Positions 15,301-27,300 of a stretch of DNA of 64,000 bases are shown in pieces. The notes beneath the pieces were generated by a model. The model saw only the letters and a list, made by a program, of their open reading frames with translations, had not been told where the DNA came from and made no database searches. The DNA lies in the NCBI GenBank assembly GCA_029783825.1, contig JAREIK010001468.1:2800761-2864760 (forward strand), read 5' to 3'. Every line of letters starts with the position of its first letter. The stretch's first letter is position 1. The position numbers and the translations under genes are program-made. This DNA comes from Sapria himalayana. Taxonomy: Eukaryota > Streptophyta > Magnoliopsida > Malpighiales > Rafflesiaceae.

Positions 15301-18300
15301 TCAACATATGTTTTGGTCATTTTATAATTCGTGTTCTAAACTCTAATTTCTTAGATATGGAAATTCTTATTGTCAAATCACTTTGATTCAAAAACTGAAG
15401 TTTTATACATCAAGTTGCTCATGTTGATCTTTTACTCTTGTGACCCTGATGAAATAGAACTTATTCAACTAATTTTAAGTTTTCTTTATTCCAATCATGC
15501 ATCTTTCAAAATTATTTTCACCAATGTAACATCGTGTGAACTAGAAATACAATTTTTTTTTATTTTTAAAATTTTTAATTTTTTTTTTTATTTTTTTGCT
15601 TTTGTTTTATTTTTGTTTTAATTTTTTTGATTTTTGATTTTTTAAATCTTTTAATTTTTTTAACTAGACAAAATCTTTATGTCCGTTTGATTTTGTCTAG
15701 GACTATTGGAATTAAAATCCAACGATCATATGAGGATCCATGTGTAAAATAAATTATTACTTGACTTTTCATGCAAGCGTTAACACACTAGCATTGCACC
15801 AATGCACTTTTCTTTAAAAGTAGAATTTTTTTTAACATTTTCCAATCCAGTTGGATCGACATCGATACTAACTCGACGTGATTTTAATTTTGATTAAATA
15901 AATTAGGGGAACGTGAGACACACAAGCACCCTAAATTGAGGAATTTAGTTTTTTGGCACATGATAGTCACATGCCTAACGAAAAAAAGTCAGATTTTGTC
16001 CGCTATTATCATTGTGCCCGGTGCCAACAAAATTTCAAAATGTGGGTATGTTGTCCATGCCAAGCACGACACACACCATGTTACATAACAACAAGAGTTG
16101 CTTCCAATCAAGGCTCCTGGCATCCTATTTCATGCCTAGGCCAATGAAACCGAGTCGTGCCACGGATCATGCTTAATACACCCAACCCTTGTGCCATTCT
16201 AGGTGGGTTCCTATGATTATAAAGAAAAAATTTATTACAAATTTTTATATTTTTTCACAGGTAACTTAATCTCCTAAAAGAACAAAAGACAGACAATTAT
16301 TTCAAAATCTTATTTACAAATAGAATACAAAATTATGATGTCAACTACTTGTAAGCTCTAGTAGACCAATCACTCTTTAAAAAAATTTTACCTACACGTT
16401 CAAAGACTAAAATATTTTACTTTGACAGCTAGATAATTTGATACATTGTGAATAGTCTGGTGTTCCACGAGCAAATGAAACAAATTTAGATTAATTGTTA
16501 TTTCATTTTGAAAAAAATCCAGGATGGATCAATCATTATAGCCTACATATCTTTTAGTGATTAAAAAATAAATATTTTTATAAAAATTCTCAAAGAACCA
16601 CGAGTTATCTTCCTCTCTTTCAAGCTGAGAATTTGTGATGTGTAAGTCCCAACTTGAAGAGAATGTTGAATTTTAGTTTATTTTAACGAAGACACTCAGA
16701 GATAAGTTAAATAATATTTCTCCATGATATAAGATATGAAAGTAACATGATTTGAAATGATAAAATTAAAAATATCTAGCTAATAAGATAATTTGTAATT
16801 AATATCGTATCTCTTCAAAAATTATTTGGAACACTCCCACTAAATAGGAGTGTCTAATTTATCTCAATTAGATATTTATTTTTTAAAATCTTATTTTATA
16901 AGATATGCAGACACATGAGACCTGATATATGATCTCATAATTTATATATTAATAAGTATTACAATTATCTTATATATATACTATAATATATTATCTTTTA
17001 TTTTTTTATATATTTTTATTAAATTAATTTACATGCAGAACCATGATAATTTGCCTGTAGCAGATGCGTATGCTAGCAACAATTGTTTACAACTGAAAGG
17101 CATTAATATTACAACCGAGTTGAATAAAAGGTTATTGATGTTTTGTTTATATTTTGCAAAAAAAAACAATTTCTAGTGTTTTTTGGTATCTTCGGGATAT
17201 CCCCAAGAGGATATACTTATTCGTATGCCAAAGGCTAGGGTCACATTAACACAGTTCATTCAATGCTAAGAAAAATGAACATAAACTTAGGAAGGCTTTG
17301 TGTTGAAAAACAAAGATCGGTTGATTTGCAGAAGTTTGCGCATGAAATGCATGTAGAAAATATAAAAAACAAGTTTATCATTAATTATAAGTTGGTTGAG
17401 GCAAATGCACTAGAGGCAAGTATTTTGAGACAAAAAGAAAAACAAGAATCTCACGTTCTCTTTGACAGGTGCAACCATCCTTTGTTAGAGATGGTGGCCC
17501 CTGCTATTAATGATTTTGATCAAGAAAAATGTGTTTATTGACACGGTCTTATGACTTTTAGTCCAAAGACTTCCAAATTAAAAAATTATAATAAAATTGA
17601 TAATCATCTTAGATACTATAAAATTTATTGAATATTACACTGATGAAAACATAGCTTATGAGAGAGTACTAGAATATAATGAAGAAAAAACATACTACAT
17701 AATTTTTGGTTATGAATTTCATGTTAATCTCTCTCTCAATATATATGCATATCTGTGTGTGTTAATGTGTGGATATGTGGGTGCATGTCTATTTGTGTGT
17801 GTTTTAGTCCTATGTCTATGCAAATTATGCTTGTGTTGCCAATCTCATTCCTATATTAAAAAAAAGGGTGTCGTCATACATATAGTTGATCTCAAAAAAT
17901 TTGTCACCAATTTACTATATATCCTAAAATATTAATATGTATTAATATTAGAAAATTATCTATTTTAAGTAGGGGTGTTCACAAATTATAAAAAACCACC
18001 CAGGCCAACTAAACCGAACTGAAACCATGATTTTTAAGGTTCATAAGTTTGGATCAGTTTAAAATTTTGTAAAAAGCAATATTTCTGTTAGGTTTGTGGT
18101 TCAAGGTTGAAAACTAATTAAACCAAACGGACCCCCACTCATCATTAAATATCAAAATTTTATTCAATACACATAACCCCACATTTATCATTTAGTGATC
18201 ATTAATTTGACCACTAAAGAATATTGTATGATGGTCACTTATTAATGTTTGATTCTCTCCAAAATAATAAAAGATATATTAACAATTCTTATTTCAACCA

Positions 18301-21300
18301 TCATTTCTGAATCTGCTTTTAGTACAAGTTAGCACATACTTGATGTATTTAGGAGTTCATTATCTTCTAAAATAATAGACATATTTATTCACAAAATTAA
18401 TTGAAGAAAGATGATATAATCAATTTACATAAAAATTTAAATTAGGTTGAAAAATATGAAAAAAATTACATAAGATATTATACATATATCTTTTGATTTG
18501 GTAATTTTTATTTGTATAGTATATAAATGACTACCTTATCTTCTTTGTTATATATTTTATTAGAAATTAGAGAAATTATGAAGGAATATTCGATGGAAGG
18601 AGATATGTGAAACTTTAAAATGTAAACTTTTTTTTTTATGTTTGTTGAATTGTGTAAAATTTAGATTTTATTAGATTAGTTATATATATATGTATAAGAG
18701 AATTTGTAGTACTTAATTTTATTAGGTATTTTAAACTATTATTCTTATCATGTTTGTTGAATATTTTATTATAAAAATATTATTTTAAGTTTATAAAAAA
18801 AATGTAGACTATTTTATTCATAATTATTTCTTTTAAATACATAAATTGAGTTCGAATCTCAGTTCAAACCACAAACCAAAATGAACCACAATATTAGATT
18901 TAGTTAGTTTTAGTACTTTGAACAATATGGATCAGATTATAATTTTTTCAAACCGATGTAGGTTTGGATTAAATATTATATTCAAACCAATCCAAACCGA
19001 TCCACGAACACCCCTAATTTTAAGCAATGTGTTACACTGCCTAAGTGTGGTGACTTGACAAGGGCTAATGTAATGTTAACCTATCATAACGTCAAAAGAA
19101 CATGTGTTTTGGCACCTTCTTAGTTGAGGTCAAGTAAAAAAATTTGTAAATTTATAGTGAGTTCTTGGAACATCGGTCATTAAATAAAAAGAGCATTAAT
19201 TAGTTTATATCTTTAAGTATAAAAATATTAATATATGATAATTACAAGAGTCTAAGTGAATGGGTGAAAATTTTGAGAAGAGACAAGTAAGAATAATTTG
19301 AAGATAACATTAGATGAAAATTTTAAAAACAAAATGGTAGATATCAAGAGAACTAATTAAATCTTATAGTAATCAAACTAGTAGCAGATAAAGATATCAT
19401 GAATATAATTAATACTTGTACTTCACAGAATAAATAAAATTTTTTGAGAAAATGTATATGAATTAGTACAAATTATAGCTAAGAAAAAAATAATCATCAT
19501 TAATGGAGACTTAAATGGTGTGTATGGGTAAGTAACAAGAGTCATATGAGACATTATAAAGAACATGAGTTTGAAAAAATTAATAAAATAAAAATAATAA
19601 TCTTAGATTTTATGTTGACTTATAATATTTTTATATCTAATACCTACTTTAAAAAAATAGATGAATATTTGGTAACCAGCAAAAATAATTCTAATATGAG
19701 TCAAATGAATTTTATTTTCATTAAAAAATAGAATAAAACATTATGTAAATATTCTAAAGTAATGCTTAGTGAGAATCTAATCATTCAATATAAACTAATC
19801 ATAATATATTTGCATCTTGGAAAGTACAATCAAAAGAAGACTTCAAACAAATGTTTTGAAAACAAAATGTTGAAACTTTATGGAAGAATGATTTCAAAAA
19901 AAAAAAAATTAAAAGAGAAACTTAATTGATCATTTAACGTATATGAGAATATTATAAAGAATGAAATGAATAATTATATGAAAAAGATATATACAAATAT
20001 TTTAAATGTGTGTAAAGAAAATATTTATTCATATAGAAAAACTTGGTAGTATAAACTTAATGTTCAACAAACCATTAAAAAGAAATAAGATTATTTTAAA
20101 TAAATATAAAAAAACAAAAAATATAAACATTATGAAATTGTATAAAGAGAACAAAAACTAAATGAATAATGATTAAAACTAATTTTAAAACATGTGATGA
20201 ATTATATAATAAACTAAAATATATTAAGAATTCCAAGAGAGAAAAAATATATTTTCAGGATCGTTTACATTAGTTTACAAATTTAGATTTAAACATTGAT
20301 AATTATAGTAAACTAACTAATTTTAGATATGTAACCAAAATACTCCTTAGGACCCAAAGGTATCTCTATGAAAATTTGAAAGGTCATGAGTAAGAACAAT
20401 ATGATATAATTGTGATAGATAAGTATCAAATACTTTATAAAAAAAGAAAATTTATTATAATTCTCATTTATTAAAATAATAAAGACGTTCTCAAAATTTT
20501 TTTGTGAAATACAAATATAAAATACATTAAAAAAATTAATAAAACAATTTTAAGATCACTCATACTTTATAAAAGTAAATATTGGGCAACCAAAAAATAA
20601 CATATACAAATGATGAGAAAAATATAGATTAGGATAGTATAGTGCATGTGTAGTAAGAAAAAATATAATATAATTAAAAAAATTTAAGAAAAGAATTTGA
20701 ATGATTGAGTATAAGTTATAAATAATGATTCAACAAATAGACCTAAGAAAAATTACAAATATACCTAGTAAAAATTATTTAGATTGGTTATAAATTATAA
20801 ATAATGATTCAACAACTAAATAATTGAGAATAAACATAATTTCTAACAGGTTAGATTGGTTAATGATGATGATAATGATTAAATTAATTTTTAATTATTT
20901 TATTAAATGATTAAAAAATGAAAAAAATCTAAAAAAAGTTAATCATGTAAATTATGAATAATTATCAAATATATATATATATATATACTTAAATTCTTCT
21001 TAAGTTTCTTCTCTATTAGATCAACATGCATCTATATAAATCAAATCAAATTGATAATTATTCACACTAGTCAGACATTCACAATAGAAATATCATAACT
21101 GGCACACCACACACTTCAGGGTAAATATTTATTAAAGAGTAGTGTAAAGTATCTTCGACTTGCCTTGTCACCAATGATTCAGTTGAGAATAAACAAGCAA
21201 ATATCTCAACACTCAAATATTTAGTAGGAGATCCTATCGTAAAAGAAAAACATATGATCAATCTTGCTCAAACTCAAAAAAAAATCTCACTTAGAATCTT

Positions 21301-24300
21301 TCAATCGTACAAACAAATATCAATAAAAAATAATAATATCATAATTGATTTATAAAAAAAAATCATCTAAAAAAATTAACAAAACAATCAAAAATAAATA
21401 AAATTTACTAAAAAAAAGAAAAATGAGCTGAACCATAGTTATGAAATGCATTTCCAAATCCCCAAAAGCAGGGACCCCAAACAAGGTCGCCTCCTTGCCA
21501 TATAGAAAGGACTAAACTCAAAGCTGCCTCCCTCCACATACTCCTTAAGCCACAGTAAGGTTGCCTCCCTCCCCATACTCCATAGGCTACAGTAAGGCAG
21601 CCACCCTCCACATACTCCATAGGCTACAGCAAGGCTGCTTCCCTCCCCCATAGCAAGACTGCCTCCCTCCCCCATAGCAAGACTGCCTCCCTCCCCCACA
21701 GCACAGCAAGACTGCCTCCATCCTAGTGTCTTCAAGCTCCTGGTATTTTTCTATCTTTATTGTAATGATGAATAATAAAAGTAACATTTAAATAAACTCT
21801 AGCCCAAATAAAAGAAAAGATCTCATGAAAATATATTAATTTAGTCAAAATTAAAGATAAAACCACTATCATATACATTTTGTTAGAGATTTTACCACTC
21901 TCATATGATTAAGTAATAAAATGAGCAATATATAGATATAAGCAACATCTTGTTAGAGATTTTAAAAATATTACTAAGTGTAAAAAATACTTGAAAGATA
22001 TAAAAGAAAATATATGAGTACCAAAAAATTACAAAAAAAATAAATAAATAAAAATACCTAAAATGTGAAAGTAAATTTCGTTGATTATCAAAATGTAAAT
22101 TTTGATAAAAAGATTAGAGAAATATTAATAAGTACATAAAATGCTTGAAATACATTTGAGAAGAAATGAAAGAGTATATGAGTATATAAAAATTACAAAA
22201 AAAAAAAAAAACAAATCAAAATAAATAATCAAAATGTGAATGAAAATTTCATTGGATATCAAAATGATGATTTTGATAGGAAGATTAATAGTAGTAAGGC
22301 ATCACCAGGGTGTTAATAGTAAGATTAATAGTAATCAAGAAAAAAATAGTGATGTGTAACAATTTTCAAAGAGACCAAGACATAAAAATCTCAAATCAAT
22401 TTGTTCACTCATAATCCAAAGATAATTATTTAAAAATAAATAGTGAAAAAATAAATCAAATTATTATTAATTATACCTACTAAAAAAAAGCAAGAAAAAA
22501 AATTTATATGCTTATTACATGGTAGACATATTAGCCCGTTATTTCATTCAATGGTGTCATTCACCCAAGTTTTCAACAAATAATTAAGGCTATTGATTAT
22601 TATGGTATCAATATGAATGGACTACTCTTTCACGAGGTAAGAGTCAGCTGATTACTAACCTCAAGAAGGACTTGGCTTTGGTTATCACCAAAAATTTGAT
22701 GAAAATTTATTTGATTGAATAAAAAAAATAAATATTCAATTATGTCGAATAGTAAAACAATAGAAAAAAAAACTTAATGAACTTTTTAATTAATTATTCA
22801 AAGTGAACTATGTTTACATTATTATTATTCCTTAACTAATTAAGATATAAGACAAAATGTTTGAATTACTTAATAATTAAATAAAATAAATGGGTAAAAA
22901 AGATATTATTTAAGTGATCACAAATAATTACTAAATTTATGTGATGACAGGTAACTAATAAATATTAATTGTTGCATTTTTATTTAATTATATACTTTTG
23001 AATTTTTTATGTTCATAAAGTGATAACTTATATACATTATTATGTTTAATGTTATACAAATAAATTGTTGCAATTAAAGTAATCACATTTGTATTAGAAC
23101 CATCAAATCAAACATCAAGAAGAGAGAGTTATATCACTAAATAACTATATTTATAATTAATCAACAGTATTCAATATGATAAGACAAATTACTAAACAAG
23201 GAGAATTTCTTAGACCTATTAAGACTTAGTTTACCACCACTTTTATCAAATTATATCACTTAAATAAAAAAAATCTTGCAAATGATATACATAAATTTTG
23301 ATTATTTAGATAATAAGCAGGTAAAAGAGTAGAAAGAGAATACTATAAGTACATTATTCTAATGTCTTCACTCTGGAACATTGTAGTCTTTTGCATAAAA
23401 GTGTCAAGCCTCCTTTTTTGCGTGCTTCAATTGATTGAGTGTGAAAAGAACCCTCCTTTCAGCTTCATCAACCTTTGTATGTAGTTAAGTACTTTTGGAG
23501 TCCCAGATACTTATATGATAAACCAAAAATAAAACATGATACATACATTATGAGTAATTTATATAAATATATCTTAAAGGTGACAAGTGATACTTTTATG
23601 CGAGAAAAGGTTATGAGGAAATCAGTTTGTATACAAATGTCCAATATTGTTTAGAAATTAATTAGTTGTTGCGACAATAAATACTAGACCATCGGATTAG
23701 TTATTTAGTTTTATTTATTTAAATGACTATAATTATATACATATTTTGCTAAAATGAGTTAATATTTCACTAAATTATTATTATCTTAATTGTAACTGAA
23801 TGGTGAGCTGCATATAGAGCTTCTACTCCATATTTAAAAAAAGATTTATAATAAAATTCCTAAATCTAACATGTAGCATATCGGGTTGCAAGCAAAATTG
23901 GAATATATGTAAATATGTAGATTACTAAAGTAATTTTAAGTAATAGAATCTTGAATTTAATTTATAAGTTCAAAGTTTAAGATATATTAATTAGTTTTTA
24001 AATTTATATAAATTCATAAAAAAAGAATAAACAAATTATATCATAAATGCTTAAACGATTTGATCCGCATAAAACAAAAACACAATCTAAGCCTTGAAAA
24101 AAAGATATAATAAATATAATATTATTAACATATTTTATTTGAAAGATGTTGATGATAATAATAATAATTAATTTAATTAATAATTAAAAGATAAAGGTTA
24201 TCATAAAGATGTACAAGATAATTTTATATTAAATGTTGTTGAATTGAGGTGGAGTGGTGTTACCACAGCTAATGAATCAAAAGACTCCACATTTGATACT

Positions 24301-27300
24301 AGAGCTATAGTAAGCTCAAGCTGAAACACATAATTAACACCAAAGCTAAGGGGAATAAATTCAAACTCTAGAATGAGATATTTTTTCTTCATTAATAGAT
24401 GAAAATAAAGTAATTACTTCGATAGAAAAGAAAAATAATAAAAACTACAAATATAATGAGAATAAAAATAATAATTATTTTGTTGATTTGGTGGATGAGC
24501 CATGAGTGACATTTTATTATTTTAAATATTTTGCTATGTTATCTAAGTATTTGTTATTAGCATTTTGAATTTATATGCTCAATTATTGATAATATCATAT
24601 TTTATTTTAAAAATTTTAGATTTTAATATGTATTATGTATTGACACTCAAGATGCTTAATTTTTATACTTAAATCTTTTATTTTTATGTTTTATTGTTGC
24701 TTACATAAAAATTTTGAATAATATTTGATAATATTATATAAAATTATTAATTTTATATATATAATAAGGTGTACATTATTTCATTAAAGCTTATGCATTA
24801 GGTGTGTCTTGTGCCTCATGCTCCATCATCCGAGATGATTTTGAACCTTGGTATGCCTTGTGCCATTTAAAATTATGAGCTAAATATTATCATACTCAAT
24901 GATTTTGAAGAATTATCATTAACTATTATAATATTCAAAGAACATGCAAAAAATATAATAAAAAAATAATTATCAACTAAATAAGAATTAACTCGAGTAT
25001 CAACAATTCAGGAGTACGGCATTAATAAATAAAAAAATCAGTAATATCTAAAAAACAAAAAAACATACGTTATTAATTTTAGAAAAAAAATGTGCATCTT
25101 ATTCTCTAATATCACTGTGAATAAATTATGTAAGAACCTCTCAAAAATTCCAATAATTTTTTCATCCCCCTCTAAAAATAACTATCAATATTTCTATTTG
25201 ATATATTCTTTCTTTATATAATATGGACAGACATTCATACAGTTTAGTGCACCTTAATCTTGGTATGTCACAAGTAATGTGCAAGCAACAAAGCAAGAAA
25301 TAAAGAAGGGGTGCAAAAGGTGTACACTCTTCGATATGAGGTAGACATATGCAATGTGTTATTACAATCATACAATATAAATATTCTCTCTTTCTCTAAA
25401 AACCCTAGGGTTTATACTCACTGTGCACGCATAGAATACCAAATCTTTAGCATTTTGTGTGCTCGCTTCTTCGATGTGGCACACACGTACAATGTGCTAT
25501 TACAATGCACATATTCTCTCTTTCACTAGGAACCCTAGGGTTTATATTCACTAGAATTTTAGCTCTAATAATATGTTGAAATTAAACTACAAAAAATAAA
25601 TAAATATCAATGAAAAACTCAATGCAACTCAATAAAATAAAGAATACATAGTGTATCCTCATATAGTGGGCTCGTTGGCTTTAGGCAGCTCACACGTTAA
25701 GTACTCATATTTATAACACAAAAAAAATCATAATGCAAATCATAACAAAAATAATATCAAAATAATACTACAAATTTTACTTTATAATATATTATATTTT
25801 ATAAAAATATTTTTCAAAAAGTCATACATGACAGATTTATCATAAAGATAAAATACTTAAAAAAAGTAATATTTTCTTTTTAATATCTAATTTTAATCGC
25901 TATTACATGTTTTTGCACATATAAAAGAAATATGATTTCAATTAAATAATGTATATGAGATCACGGATATAATACTATTCTAAATTTTAAATGATATAAT
26001 TATTAATTACTTTTTATTTTATACAAATTAAATAAATCATTATGAGAAATAGTCCTAGAGGACCTAATATAAGGTGATTTTGTATAGTTCCGTATGAAAA
26101 ATATAAATTCATGTTTAGATTTTAATAAAAATCTCATGATAACGATTATTCTAGTTAACTATTCTTTCATTAAATATTAATTATGCATAAAAGAACTTAC
26201 TAAAAATATGATATATTCAATTTCAATTTAATTATGTTGAAACTACCTAAAACCTAACACATCCTATTTTTTGATATTTGATACATTATTTCACATGACT
26301 TATAATACAGCCTATATCACTATTAACCATGTGCATCGATATCAAATTCAAGAAATTCAACATTAAAGTGATTAGGATTTATTTTTAATTTTAAATAAAA
26401 TAGAAAAAAAGAATAGAATAATCAAATAAATAACAAAAAATAACATATCAATCTCAGGAGATTGCCCGCTTTTAAGAGCATCTCCAAAAAAGCTCAATAA
26501 ATCCTTTTTTTTTAGCTATTTTAGATAGTTTCTGTCTAAAAATCCCATCCAACAAGCTAGTTATTTCGCTAGCTATTTACCATAGCTTTGATTTCACTTG
26601 CCACATGTGACGAGCTCATCTACCTGATTATAGCCCTCCGTCTCTCTCATTCCCTTTCTTTCTCTTTTAAGCATGGGTGTAGTCATTAATCATAAGAAAA
26701 CTCTCTGCACCCACATTTCCTTCTCTCTATTGACACATGTTCATGGAATTTCCATGTGGGTATATCTAAGAGCTTCGGTTTCTTCAATTCCATCCAATAG
26801 CAAAATTTTGGTGGGTTCCATAATCAATCAAAATACCACTAAATCTGCTCATCTTCTAGATAAAGCCCAATGTTCGAGCAATGAATTATGCCCTGTTAAT
26901 TTGAGTAAGGGTTTAAACCCTGGCACATGGGCATTCAATACCTCCACCCTCAAAGAAAAATGAGACAATTACCCAGCCAAGCATACATGTTGTCATTTGA
27001 TATTGAACCTGGGCGAGGCAGGAAATGGCCAGAATTTGTCGATTGGTATCAAGAGAAGAGTTTCCATATGTGGAATGCATGTTCATTTCACTAATCAACT
27101 CTCTTATCAGGCATGGCAGAGTAGCCAAAGCGGTGCACATTCTAATTAACACCAATGGAGTTAGTCCCAAGCCTTGGATTGCTATATTTAATTATGCATT
27201 GGGTGCTCTCTAAAGTAGGAGTCGTACCAATAGTTGACACTCTGAATTATCAAGCGGCAACTATGAGAAATAGCTAATCTTTGGTGAGATAAGATCTTTC

